From positions 1 to 41,475 of the forward strand of contig CAZKQW010000016.1 in NCBI GenBank assembly GCA_964555055.1: a stretch of DNA of 41,475 bases, given 5' to 3'. Under the pieces are notes generated by a model that saw only the letters and a list, made by a program, of their open reading frames with translations, was not told where the DNA came from and did no database searches. A program made the translations under genes and the position numbers. How positions within the stretch are numbered: the first letter of the stretch is position 1; every line of letters begins with the position of its first letter. This stretch comes from GCA-016699445 sp964555055 (GTDB taxonomy: Bacteria > UBA10199 > JACPAL01 > GCA-016699445). Positions 1-7,375 of the stretch are shown piece by piece.

Positions 1-660
1 TTTAAACTCAACAAAGAGAATAATACCTCTGCTTATTTTAGTGATGTTTCAATGGAAAGTATGAGTGAAGTTATCAATGGGACGAGCAGTAACCCCATGG
101 TGAGTAGTAGTACCGATCTTGAGGTAGATCCAAATTACAATGCCTCAACAAATCATGTGGAAATAGCCAATGCAACTAGTCGGTTTGTAGGGTTTGATCT
201 TCATTTTGGCAATAATGACTATTTTGATGATGTCATGAATGCAGGTGTGATGTTTTCATCTGATTTTGCAACGATGGCAGGTGGAGATAATGCCAATTTC
301 TTTTTTATTGCACAAAAGGTTGATTCTCAGCCCGTTGTCTCTAATAGTGATATTGCAGACGACTGGTCGGCATTGAGATTTTCGGTCAGCTCTTCAACAG
401 GTGCAATTACTCTTGAAAGTGCGGTTGATATTTCTATTGCCACCAGCAATTCCGACAGTTTCAATTCTTTTACTGGAACCGATTCAGAGTTTAGCGACTT
501 TGACGGCTTGCTCGGCCTTACGGATAACACAGCCGGATGCTTTGCCTATACCTTTGGATCAACAATTGATGGTGGCTTCATTCTTTCAGCAGATAAATCG
601 TTGGCTGTTGGATATGATCTTACAACACAAACGTATTTTGCGATGGAGAAAATTAATTAA
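1..660 (+). CDS. Hypothetical secreted or surface protein, 5' end outside the window
   Basis: The reading frame is open from base 1 to a TAA at 658-660, so this is the C-terminal 219 residues of a longer protein; the internal Met at 52 is not a trustworthy start. The sequence is rich in Ser, Thr, Asn, Asp, Gly and aromatic residues, has little Lys/Arg and almost no Cys, and has no membrane segment. That is typical of secreted or outer-surface beta-rich proteins. No catalytic or binding motif is recognised. A small membrane protein follows 17 bases downstream and may be co-transcribed. The DNA is A+T-rich compared with the right half of the window. Family unknown. Confidence 0.55.
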   Translation, partial: FKLNKENNTSAYFSDVSMESMSEVINGTSSNPMVSSSTDLEVDPNYNASTNHVEIANATSRFVGFDLHFGNNDYFDDVMNAGVMFSSDFATMAGGDNANFFFIAQKVDSQPVVSNSDIADDWSALRFSVSSSTGAITLESAVDISIATSNSDSFNSFTGTDSEFSDFDGLLGLTDNTAGCFAYTFGSTIDGGFILSADKSLAVGYDLTTQTYFAMEKIN

Positions 661-677
661 TAGTGTAAAAAAGAAAA

Positions 678-1064
678 ATGATTTTTAAAATTATTTCCTA
701 CTCTTGGAAAATATTCATCAGTCTTATAATCCTCCTTTTCTACTTAGGAATATTGGGGAAGGTTGAAGGAAGTTTTCAGGTTATAGTCGTATCTTTACTG
801 GTTATCATTTATGTTTCGATGCAAAGTTACTTCGCTTCATTTGGTCATTTTCAGGCTAAACACAACCTAGCCCTATTCAGTGAGTTTACGGAAATAAAAA
901 AACTCTTCAAGAACCCTGAGAAGGATTATTCCGGTGACGATGAAATATTGGAAAATAGTCAAAAAGAGATCAAAGCAATGGAAGCTAAATATTGGATCAA
1001 TGCTGTGTGTAATTCCATTATCTATTTTTTCGCTTTATTTCATTTAATCAGTGCAGTCATGTAA
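678..1064 (+). CDS. Small membrane protein of unknown function
   Basis: A protein of 128 residues. Two hydrophobic segments at about residues 8-26 and 33-55 are followed by a charged, probably cytoplasmic helix (about 60-100, rich in Lys and Glu) and a third hydrophobic segment at about 107-126. This predicts a three-span inner-membrane protein with a central hydrophilic loop. No family is recognised. It lies 17 bases after the surface-type gene on the same strand. The start at 678 is the first ATG; no strong ribosome-binding site is seen, only an A-rich leader. Confidence 0.5.
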   Translation: MIFKIISYSWKIFISLIILLFYLGILGKVEGSFQVIVVSLLVIIYVSMQSYFASFGHFQAKHNLALFSEFTEIKKLFKNPEKDYSGDDEILENSQKEIKAMEAKYWINAVCNSIIYFFALFHLISAVM

Positions 1065-1598
1065 GTATAGTCTTTCTCCTTAAGGAATCCCTTTCTCAAT
1101 TTTGACATTAGTGATAGTAATACTAGAAAAGATGGAGGCCCAGGGGGGGGATTTCGCCCGCATAAGTTTTCCCCTTGTGCATTTTTAAGGCTTTTTAATA
1201 GTTATGGCCTCATCAATTTGCTTCCCCGCCCCTTCGATCCCTATAGGGAGAGTCAGAAGTATTAGCTCGACTCTTCTCAACGCTTTCTTATTTCACCCTG
1301 AAAGGAAAAGGGTGTAGCAAAAGGTTAACTCTAGCTAACAGTTTCTCTATATATATTGCCTTTCTATCGTCCTATGGTCGAAAAGTAGCATTCCAGATCT
1401 TAACATATACTATTTTGAAACTCATGCCTGCCATTCTCCACCCCACAACATCTTGGCGCCTTATAAGTAAACTGGTCCACAAGACATATCCATACTTAAT
1501 TGCTTTAATCTCAATTTTTGAAGAGAAGGCCACATTGGGGATGTTTCAAAAACACTTGATTTGTAACGGATCATTTTTGCAATTACACATGCAGGATT
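1065..1598. other. 534-base non-coding stretch
   Basis: No convincing gene is seen. It holds a G9 run near 1144, a 10-bp palindrome CCCTATAGGG at 1239-1248 and a hairpin with 6-bp arms CACCCT/AGGGTG at 1294-1299 and 1309-1314. A TTG-started frame at 1415-1612 has no ribosome-binding site and overlaps the recombinase end, so it is not called. The stretch could contain the left end of the first element, but no copy of the tRNA-Leu sequence was found here. Confidence 0.5.
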
Positions 1599-2210
1599 TC
1601 AGGTACTTATGATGGTAGATTTTGAGGGGTTTTGTAACACTGTCTGCAGCTTACGAGAAACGGTTGCATTCGAGATACCTAGAGTTCGTGCAATAGCTCT
1701 AGTTGATTTACCCTCATTCTTGAGGGTCAAAATGTCTTCTATAGCGTAATTGATGGCAGGTCGTCCTAGCTTCTGCCCCTTGGCTTTGGCATTTTTAAGC
1801 CCGCTTTTGACTCTTTCTACGATAATATTGCGTTCAAGCTCAGCCATTGCTCCAACAATCACGAAGATAGCCTTACCAAGAGGTGAAGAAGTGTCGATAT
1901 TCTCTTGATAGGAGATAAAATCAATTCCAAGGCCTTTAAACTCTTCTAGGGCTTGAATAAGATGTCGAGAGGACCTTGCGAATCGATCAAATCTATAAAC
2001 CACCACAGCGTCAAATTTTCGCTTTCTAGCGTCGTTCATGAGCTGGTTAATAGCAGGACGAGAGTCCTTTGCACCAGAATATCCTTGATCTACATATTCG
2101 TTAAAAATCTCTATCCTTCTTGCTTGGCAGTATTCTCTAAGAGCTAATAATTGCATCCCTACATCTTGTTCGCTAGTAGATACCCTTGCATAAATTGCAA
2201 TTTTACTCAT
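1599..2210 (-). CDS. Serine recombinase of the resolvase/invertase (Hin/Tn3) family
   Basis: A small serine recombinase of about 203 residues, which cuts and rejoins DNA through a 5'-phosphoserine. The N-terminal catalytic domain begins IAIYARVSTSEQ with the nucleophile Ser in RVS. The conserved VVYRFDRFARS and AELERNIIVERVKSGL blocks follow, then the GQKLGRP linker and a C-terminal HTH (ARTLGISNATVSRKL). Length and order fit resolvases and invertases rather than large serine integrases. The ATG at 2210 is preferred over the GTG at 2222 because a GGAGGG ribosome-binding site lies 5 bases before it. It is divergent from the HTH regulator at 2293. Whether it resolves a replicon, inverts a segment or belongs to the neighbouring element cannot be decided; no flanking inverted repeats were found. 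Confidence 0.93.
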   Translation of the reverse strand: MSKIAIYARVSTSEQDVGMQLLALREYCQARRIEIFNEYVDQGYSGAKDSRPAINQLMNDARKRKFDAVVVYRFDRFARSSRHLIQALEEFKGLGIDFISYQENIDTSSPLGKAIFVIVGAMAELERNIIVERVKSGLKNAKAKGQKLGRPAINYAIEDILTLKNEGKSTRAIARTLGISNATVSRKLQTVLQNPSKSTIIST

Positions 2211-2274
2211 GATACCCTCCACCTGTCACTTATGAGAAATAGTACTCCTTCCATTGACCAATGCCAACTTGTTT

Positions 2275-2290
2275 GTTATTTATAAGTAAC
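2275..2290. promoter_or_regulatory. Near-perfect 16-bp palindrome, likely operator of the HTH regulator
   Basis: The sequence GTTATTTATAAGTAAC has 16 bp with one mismatched pair and ends two bases before the ATG of the HTH regulator. A -35-like TTGACC lies about 20 bases upstream. This is the usual place for autorepression by an XRE-family protein in a divergent control region. Inferred from position and symmetry only. Confidence 0.45.
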
Positions 2291-2292
2291 AA

Positions 2293-2553
2293 ATGATCTC
2301 ATATGTTAAAATACATGCTTTGTTGCGATCTAGGATGGCTAAAGAAGAACTTTCTCTCCGTTCCATGGCTGAAGCATCTGGAATTGATTATGGAACACTG
2401 TGGAGGCTACTAAAAGCTAGGAATAACAGTGAAGTCTTCCAATATGGAAAAGGCCGTAAAGGTAAGGTCATAATGAACCTAACGGCTGATACACTTGATA
2501 AATTATGTAAATACTTAAAAAAAGGCCCCTCACATCTTATTTATTTTACTTAA
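2293..2553 (+). CDS. HTH_26/XRE-type transcriptional regulator
   Basis: A compact DNA-binding protein of 86 residues. Residues 20-45 (LSLRSMAEASGIDYGTLWRLLKAR) form a Cro/C1-type helix-turn-helix. The C-terminal LDKLCKYLKKGPSHLIYF matches the HTH_26 pattern in which 'LDKLCKxLxCxPxDILxY' closes the fold. Such proteins are usually repressors in phages and integrative elements. It is divergent from the serine recombinase and opens the plus-strand gene run, so it probably controls the element. No Shine-Dalgarno sequence precedes the ATG, and a palindrome sits immediately upstream. A C-terminal fragment of a related gene survives at 9079-9150 in the second element. Confidence 0.82.
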   Translation: MISYVKIHALLRSRMAKEELSLRSMAEASGIDYGTLWRLLKARNNSEVFQYGKGRKGKVIMNLTADTLDKLCKYLKKGPSHLIYFT

Positions 2554-2597
2554 TGACTTAGTCAGTAACATTTGTGAGTAGTTAACAAAATCTTATT

Positions 2598-3530
2598 ATG
2601 GCTTCTAATAATAAAGCAAAGCTCGCTTTTTGGAATCATCAATACGAGTTTGATGTAGATGCGTTTACTACAAGTATAGAAACCGCTGTTCGAAAACGAT
2701 TCGAACAATGGATGGATGAGGATTTTCAACTTTTTCAAAAAAACGATAAAGAACAAGATATCGATCAGCCAACTAACTTTTCAATTTTTATCACCAAAAT
2801 TTTCGACCAATCCAAAAAAGACTCTCCCAGGTCGGGAATGATGAGGCAAATGGTCAAAGAGGAAAAAGCGGCTTTTATTGATTCTTTTTTTATCGCAGCT
2901 CAAGAAGAGCTGGAGCATCTTTCTGCTCATCATTTTTTCAAATTATCTCCTGAAGAGCAGGATAGACTAAAAGCTATCTGGCACAAGCTAAAGGACGAAA
3001 AAAAATTGTGTTTTAAAGAGCCTTCGATGCGATCTCTGGCAGAGATTTTTATTGGCTGTCATGATTCGGAAGAAGATGTTGATAAAGACCTACTAATCGA
3101 ACTGCTTAAAAGCGATATCGCGCTCTTACGATCAGAAAAGATTAACGATTATATCAAGGGCAAACAAAAAGATGGAGACTCTCTTTTTCTAAGAAAACTT
3201 TGCGAAGTTATTCTTCCCGAACGCATGAATCACAAAAGCCAAAAAGAGATTCCGGACCGTTACATTTGTGATTGGATTTTCGCTCAGATTTTTTACGACC
3301 AAAAAATAACGAAGATCGAAAAGATAGAAGATCTCTTCACGGGGATAGCGGAAGAGTTCCCTAAAATAATTACTAAGAAAATTCCTGGTATTATTGGAAA
3401 GCCTGGCTCTGCTTTTGTGAAAAAGTGGTATTACGAAAGAAAGAAATACTACAATAATTTCTTCGACGATGAGATTTTGTTGGATTTTGTTAAAAAGTCA
3501 GTTTCACCCGCCCATTCTACATCAGCATAA
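2598..3530 (+). CDS. Unknown charged, helical protein of element 1
   Basis: A soluble protein of 310 residues, rich in Lys, Glu, Asp and Phe, predicted mostly alpha-helical, with no signal peptide or membrane segment. I recognise no domain or catalytic motif. A basic tract near residues 255-285 (KKIPGIIGKPGSAFVKKWYY) could contact nucleic acid, but that is only inference. It lies 44 bases after the HTH regulator with a small inverted repeat (TGACTTAGTCA, 2554-2564) between them and no clear ribosome-binding site before the ATG. Being accessory cargo in a small element, it could be a satellite-specific interference or defence protein. Confidence 0.6.
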   Translation: MASNNKAKLAFWNHQYEFDVDAFTTSIETAVRKRFEQWMDEDFQLFQKNDKEQDIDQPTNFSIFITKIFDQSKKDSPRSGMMRQMVKEEKAAFIDSFFIAAQEELEHLSAHHFFKLSPEEQDRLKAIWHKLKDEKKLCFKEPSMRSLAEIFIGCHDSEEDVDKDLLIELLKSDIALLRSEKINDYIKGKQKDGDSLFLRKLCEVILPERMNHKSQKEIPDRYICDWIFAQIFYDQKITKIEKIEDLFTGIAEEFPKIITKKIPGIIGKPGSAFVKKWYYERKKYYNNFFDDEILLDFVKKSVSPAHSTSA

Positions 3531-3876
3531 CCCTTATTCTATTTAGATGTCGTGTCTAAATATAAAATAATATCAAGCACTTATATTGACTCTCTATCTT
3601 TGTCCATGTTACATTTGATTCAGTTAAGTGAAAATATTTTCTAAATCATAAACGATGGAATTATGGCTTCATAGGTAGAAATACCGAGCCCTATATTTTG
3701 AAAGAAAGGAGGCAGATCTAAGACTGAATAATATGCGCTGACTATTCAGCGATTAAAAATAAAATTTAATAGGTCGGATTTAGCTCTCAAAGAGAACGGT
3801 AACTCCTGATCCCCTTTAACTTGTATCGTCTCGGGTGAGGCGATTCTCAAAAAACATGTAACCAGGAGAAGTTTAT
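3531..3876 (+). other. 346-base gap with an inverted repeat and an orphan ribosome-binding site
   Basis: No convincing gene. Ten bases after the preceding stop is an 8-bp inverted repeat (TATTTAGA...TCTAAATA, 3540-3562, 7-base loop); it is too A+T-rich and lacks a T-run, so it looks more like an operator than a terminator. A strong ribosome-binding-like AAGGAGG near 3708 is followed only by a minimal ATG-CGC-TGA (3733-3741), too far away for normal initiation. The gap probably carries the promoter and leader of the 3877-5743 genes. Confidence 0.4.
3586..3614 (+). promoter_or_regulatory. Possible sigma-70 promoter for the replication gene run
   Basis: A -35 box TTGACT (3586-3591), a spacer of 17 bases and a weak -10 box TTACAT (3609-3614). 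It lies upstream of the 3877-7268 genes and would give a leader of about 260 bases. The -10 box matches the consensus poorly, so this is tentative. Confidence 0.3.
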
Positions 3877-4287
3877 ATGAATCATAGTCTAAAAATAAAT
3901 AGTGCCATTGAATTACGTCGGCAGAACAATGAAGTTCAATTAAATGAAACAATTTCGAAGAATTACTACTTAAATGAAGTACGCTATCATCCCTCTCAGA
4001 ATATCTGTGCTTGGAAAAATGATAAGGGTTTTGTCGTTCAGACAAATCTATCAGAAGTTGCAAAACAAATTGATGCTTGGGCTTTCAGTGAAAAATATTG
4101 CTGGGGGCTGAATTGTTCATTTTGGTCCTTTTTGATTCCAAGAAATAAATTCCCTTGGGTGTGCAAAATTCTAGGCCTTCCTGAGCTTCAAAAATCACTA
4201 GGAAGAGTTAAGTATGGAAAATTGAGAAGCCTAGCATTGAATTTTAGGGCTGAGAAGCCAAGTCAGAATGAAAATTTTGGCTTATAA
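3877..4287 (+). CDS. Unknown protein of element 1
   Basis: A soluble protein of 136 residues, no family recognised. It has several Trp and Cys residues (for example KYCWGLNCSFWSF at about 71-83) and an Arg/Lys-rich C-terminal third (SLGRVKYGKLRSLALNFRAEK). An AGGAGA ribosome-binding site lies 8 bases before the ATG. It precedes the SSB-like gene by 40 bases on the same strand and is probably in the same transcript. A role in replication or its control is suggested only by context. Confidence 0.6.
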   Translation: MNHSLKINSAIELRRQNNEVQLNETISKNYYLNEVRYHPSQNICAWKNDKGFVVQTNLSEVAKQIDAWAFSEKYCWGLNCSFWSFLIPRNKFPWVCKILGLPELQKSLGRVKYGKLRSLALNFRAEKPSQNENFGL

Positions 4288-4327
4288 GCGTCCTAAAAAT
4301 CTTCATGCCATATAAAAGAGGAATAAT

Positions 4328-4807
4328 ATGAATCAATTCAACAAAGATAAAATTATTGAAAATGACTTGAAAGACAATTTCACCTTTGATGACGATCTTC
4401 CACCCCATATTCCTGCTGGAGAGTATGAAGCGACATGCGTCAGTCGATCGAAGGAATTCGTTACTTATTTTGGAGATAGCGAACAGAAGAAATTCGGGTT
4501 GAAATTTCGGATCATAGATTCAGCCGGAGAGGACACTATACTCCTCCGATATTACAACGTCCCAGCGGACGGGCGCTACACAAAACGCTACGCTTACGCC
4601 AAAGAATGGATGATTGCAAACGACCATCAACCGCCGAAACGAGGCGATCGGTTATCACACACAATATTCACAAGGAAAGTGTTTAAGGTACTTGTTCGTG
4701 ATGCTACCGATGCAAAGCAATCTTACACGTACAGTGTTATTGCTGGAATTAAGTGTGTAGTAAGAGCTGTGAATCTTAGCACAGAACACTCTCTACCTCT
4801 TACCTAG
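4328..4807 (+). CDS. SSB-like / DUF669-type phage protein (tentative)
   Basis: A protein of 159 residues. After an acidic N-terminus, residues about 27-35 read HIPAGEYEA, followed by a beta-rich stretch FGLKFRIIDSAGEDTILLRYYNV and KVFKVLVRDATD. This 'IPxGxYxA...KFGLKFxI' layout resembles DUF669 and SSB-like phage proteins that bind single-stranded DNA beside primases and helicases. It sits 96 bases upstream of the primase-like gene, which supports a replication role. The ribosome-binding site AAGAGGA is 5 bases from the ATG. Assignment is from pattern memory; an OB-fold has not been demonstrated. Confidence 0.5.
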   Translation: MNQFNKDKIIENDLKDNFTFDDDLPPHIPAGEYEATCVSRSKEFVTYFGDSEQKKFGLKFRIIDSAGEDTILLRYYNVPADGRYTKRYAYAKEWMIANDHQPPKRGDRLSHTIFTRKVFKVLVRDATDAKQSYTYSVIAGIKCVVRAVNLSTEHSLPLT

Positions 4808-4903
4808 TACCCACTCCCTACTTAGAATTTAAAAAGCTGAGTTAAATTAAATTGTTAGGGCCTGAGCTTGTCAATTTTAACTAGATTATAATGAGGGGGA
4901 AGT

Positions 4904-5743
4904 ATGTTTAACAAAAAATACACTCTGCTTTGCGCTAAACTCGATAGGCAAAGCCAAGGTGGGGGAATGATCTTGATAGATGAAAATAAGGCTAAGATTA
5001 TGAATGAAAAAGGGTATGGCATTTTTCGTACTGTAAATAGTTTCAATGGGAGTCGGATCAAAGGCTGTTTGCGCTATATTAATGGCTGGTATGTTGAGAT
5101 AGATCGTGGAGAAAAAATCGATCAGTTGAAGAAAATTCAAGCTTCTCCGCTGGAACCATCTTTCGTAGTGGAAACAAAGCGAGGATATCAAATCATATTT
5201 GGGGCCAAAGATGCTTCGCTCGAACGATATTTTGAAATCAACAAATATGGTTTAGTGCCGTTTTTTGATGGTGACCCCAATGCTTGCGACCTATGCCGGG
5301 TCTTGCGCGAGCCAGGTTATTACCATCTCAAAGACCCCGACCATCCCTTTCTCGTCAAAGCCGCCCATCAATCGGATGCCTCTTATACCGAAAGAGAAAT
5401 AATCACGGCATTTCCTCTGCGGAAGCCTCCTGATAAAAGGGAAAAATTTGGGAAGTTAGATCAACCTTCGAAAATACCGAAAATCAAGGTATCCAATGAG
5501 GATGCTCTTCTCAGACTTTCGGGTATGCCGGAAGTCAAAGGGGAGAACTTCACATTTTTTCTCAATAACAACGGAACAAAGCAGATCGTCGTCAATAACC
5601 GTCCGACCAGTTGTTGGATAGATCGAAAGGGATTTATCGGCTCTTCTGATGGTGGAGGTCCAACCGTCGCTCAATGGTTGCAGTGGTACGGACATGACCT
5701 CCAAACCATCAGGGCAGTATTGAAAAAGTATCAGATTATCTGA
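4904..5743 (+). CDS. RepB/AEP-like primase for element replication
   Basis: A protein of 279 residues with the signature of primases in the archaeo-eukaryotic primase superfamily found on plasmids and phage satellites. Visible blocks are IFRTVNSFNGSRI (about 40-52), YVEID (63-67, in the place of the metal-binding D/ExD pair), SPLEPSFVVETKRGYQIIF (81-99, the nucleotide-binding strand) and CDLCRVLREPGYYHLKDP (128-145, the conserved Arg/PG block). It would make primers or start replication of the excised element. There is no helicase domain, so a host helicase is presumably used. A GAGGGGGAAG ribosome-binding site precedes the ATG. The C-terminal 100 residues are basic and unassigned. Confidence 0.72.
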   Translation: MFNKKYTLLCAKLDRQSQGGGMILIDENKAKIMNEKGYGIFRTVNSFNGSRIKGCLRYINGWYVEIDRGEKIDQLKKIQASPLEPSFVVETKRGYQIIFGAKDASLERYFEINKYGLVPFFDGDPNACDLCRVLREPGYYHLKDPDHPFLVKAAHQSDASYTEREIITAFPLRKPPDKREKFGKLDQPSKIPKIKVSNEDALLRLSGMPEVKGENFTFFLNNNGTKQIVVNNRPTSCWIDRKGFIGSSDGGGPTVAQWLQWYGHDLQTIRAVLKKYQII

Positions 5744-5788
5744 GTTTTTTCTGATTAAATGCAATCCCGGAAGCGGAGGGAATATCTT

Positions 5789-6121
5789 ATGAATGGTGAT
5801 GTGAACATGATATCAGGCGAGCAAATGCAGGATGTTAACATTGATATAAAATGTGTCGGAGGCATATACGAACCGTTCGTTGCCGCCGGAGAAATTATTG
5901 AGTCGGGGCTATTCCCCGGTTTGACCGAGGAAAAACTTCGGCACTATGTGAGACAGGGTTTGGTTAGGGCCTACGGCCCCAGCAAAAATAAAACGTATCT
6001 GCTCAGTGAGGTCTATGATGACTGGAAGCAGATAGGAAGGAGGGTCGATGGCTTCGTTACGTTACCGACGGAATCGAAAGGGATGGGAAGTGGATTACAG
6101 AAAGCGTGGCGTAAGGTGTAG
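5789..6121 (+). CDS. Excisionase-like HTH protein overlapping the integrase
   Basis: A protein of 110 residues. The core FPGLTEEKLRHYVRQGLVRAYGPSKNKTYLLSEVYDDWKQI is a winged helix-turn-helix of the MerR/AlpA/excisionase kind, in which the helix 'lteeklrhyvrqGlv' is followed by a beta wing. Such proteins direct tyrosine integrases towards excision or activate the integrase gene. The ATG at 5789 is chosen over 5759 because GGAGGG lies 8 bases before it. The last 74 bases overlap the integrase start in another frame, so the two are translationally linked. The C-terminal tail is compositionally unlike the HTH core, as expected where it reads through the integrase start. Confidence 0.65.
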   Translation: MNGDVNMISGEQMQDVNIDIKCVGGIYEPFVAAGEIIESGLFPGLTEEKLRHYVRQGLVRAYGPSKNKTYLLSEVYDDWKQIGRRVDGFVTLPTESKGMGSGLQKAWRKV

Positions 6122-7268
6122 GAGAAGTTTTACTTCCAAACACACAGCCGCGGAATTTCGACGAAAGATAGAAGAATTAATTGAGAGGGAAAGGGTAGGG
6201 ATGGAAGGGGTGGAACCGATTCTCTTCCAAGACTTTTGTGAAATATTTTTGAGTCATCATTTTGTCGAGAAGTCTCCAAAATATAAACGTTCTGTCTATT
6301 ATCAGATTCAGAGGCAATTTCTTCCACGCTTTGGAAGCAAAGAGATGTCAGCGATTACTCTCGAAGAGATTGTTGCTTGGAAAGAAAAACGAGAAGCGGA
6401 AAATGTAGCGCCTAAGACAGTTCGAGAAGACTTGGCGCTATTGCACCTGATTTTCAAGGCAGCCATCAAGAACAGCTATGCTTCAAAGAATCCTGTAGAT
6501 GATATCGAATATCCTCGCTGTGTTCCTAACAAGATACGGACAGCCGTCCCTGATGAAAAGCTTGTGAAAGTATTGCGATTAATGACGGGACTGGACTTAT
6601 GCATTGTTCTTCTTCTGAGAAATACGGGACTTCGATTGGGTGAACTTTTTCGATTAAATCGGGAAGATTTCGACTTTGAGAATAAGATTGTTCGTGTTCG
6701 GTCTGTGCAAGGAGCGACGACTAAAAATTACCAGTCGAGAGAAACTGTTCTTACCCCAACGGTTGCAACCATATTGAGATCATTGCCTATTCAGGGACCA
6801 TTATTCCCTATCAAGCAGAGGACGTTTGAAGCTCGATTCTACAAATTGAAAAAGAGGCATGGGGTTGATTGGGATGTCCATTCTTTAAGGCATGCTTTTG
6901 TTACAAAACTAAGAAATACAAACATCCCCGAAAGAGTTGTGGCTCACTATGTCGGACATGCTCAGAAGAATGTGACAGACCGTTATACCAGTTATACAAA
7001 GGAGTTTGTTGAAGCATCAATCAAGGCTGTTGATTTCGGAAGTGAGTTTTTAAGGCAAACCGATAATGTGGTCACATTCCCACCCAAGCAAAAGCTATAT
7101 GAAACGGACTCGCAGGTAGATATGCCGAGTGACTCTGAGGTCTCCAAATGGTCTCCAGAAAAAGGTGCTTATTTGGAACCTATTAAAACTAAAGGGAATT
7201 TAGCTATAAAAACTATGCCCGGGGCCGGAATCGAACCGGCACGACTCGTTAAAGTCACAGGATTTTAA
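6048..7268 (+). CDS. int: Tyrosine integrase 1, C-terminus read from antisense tRNA-Leu
   Basis: A complete tyrosine recombinase of 406 residues. An N-terminal arm-binding-like region (1-50) is followed by a SAM-like core-binding domain (about 58-155) and a catalytic domain with Arg196 (NTGLRLGEL), Lys226, His278 and Arg281 (HSLRHAF), His304 (YVGHAQ) and Tyr313. The start has an excellent ribosome-binding site (GGAAGGAGGG, 4 bases before ATG) inside the preceding HTH gene. Residues 390-406 (from MPGAGIEPARL) are simply the reverse side of the tRNA-Leu gene, and the TAA stop lies in the anticodon-loop complement. The natural C-terminus before integration may therefore differ. It should catalyse integration and excision of element 1 at this tRNA. 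Confidence 0.93.
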   Translation: MASLRYRRNRKGWEVDYRKRGVRCRRSFTSKHTAAEFRRKIEELIERERVGMEGVEPILFQDFCEIFLSHHFVEKSPKYKRSVYYQIQRQFLPRFGSKEMSAITLEEIVAWKEKREAENVAPKTVREDLALLHLIFKAAIKNSYASKNPVDDIEYPRCVPNKIRTAVPDEKLVKVLRLMTGLDLCIVLLLRNTGLRLGELFRLNREDFDFENKIVRVRSVQGATTKNYQSRETVLTPTVATILRSLPIQGPLFPIKQRTFEARFYKLKKRHGVDWDVHSLRHAFVTKLRNTNIPERVVAHYVGHAQKNVTDRYTSYTKEFVEASIKAVDFGSEFLRQTDNVVTFPPKQKLYETDSQVDMPSDSEVSKWSPEKGAYLEPIKTKGNLAIKTMPGAGIEPARLVKVTGF

Positions 7269-7301
7269 GTCCTGTGTGTCTACCAATTCCACCACCCGGG
7301 C
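7216..7301 (-). tRNA. tRNA-Leu (anticodon UAA)
   Basis: An 86-base type II tRNA. The 7-bp acceptor stem pairs GCCCGGG (5', 7301-7295) with CCCGGGC (3'), the D arm contains GGTGGAATTGGTAGACAC, the anticodon loop CTTAAAA carries UAA, a long variable arm follows, and the T arm GCCGGTTCGATTCCGGC is canonical. CCA is not encoded. The 5' half, from the anticodon loop to the acceptor, is repeated exactly at 11675-11713. The intact gene is therefore a hybrid regenerated by integration: its 5' flank is now element DNA instead of the tRNA-Cys gene and promoter at 11.8 kb. Confidence 0.95.
7263..7301. repeat. attL: 39-bp direct repeat within tRNA-Leu
   Basis: Thirty-nine bases from the anticodon loop to the 5' end of tRNA-Leu are identical to 11675-11713. 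Flanking bases differ on both sides, so these are the two attachment sites of the 4.4-kb element between them. Strand exchange somewhere in this core, probably at the anticodon loop, would rebuild a complete tRNA-Leu lying 13 bases from tRNA-Cys. Confidence 0.88.
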
Positions 7302-7313
7302 GAGAGACAGATT

Positions 7314-7340
7314 AATGTAACAGAATCAACACATTGTGAA
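7314..7340 (-). promoter_or_regulatory. Possible element-supplied promoter for tRNA-Leu
   Basis: On the minus strand, TTCACA (7340-7335), a short 15-base spacer and TACATT (7319-7314) end 12 bases before the tRNA 5' end. Integration cut the tRNA off from its former upstream region, so the element must supply a promoter, and this is the best candidate seen. The spacer is suboptimal. Confidence 0.3.
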
Positions 7341-7375
7341 CTTTGTCTCAAGGATTTTTGGATTCGCCGTGGCTT

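Larger units (their letters stand above)
1599..7262. mobile_element. Integrated element 1, abutting tRNA-Leu; left end not seen
   Basis: A gene set typical of phage satellites and small integrative elements lies between the serine recombinase and the tRNA. In order it is: HTH_26-type repressor, unknown 310-residue protein, unknown 136-residue protein, SSB/DUF669-like protein, AEP/RepB-like primase, excisionase-like HTH and tyrosine integrase. There are no capsid, tail, terminase or conjugation genes in view. The right border is the tRNA-Leu gene, into which the integrase frame runs. The left border is unknown: no second copy of the tRNA 3' half was found down to base 1, so the element may start outside the window, and including the serine recombinase is a guess. 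Base composition is A+T-richer than the chromosome at 11.9-13.3 kb. Confidence 0.7.

Noticed and set aside
1415..1612. A 65-residue plus-strand frame
   Set aside because: TTG start without ribosome-binding site, no motif, and its end overlaps the recombinase gene; composition is not gene-like.
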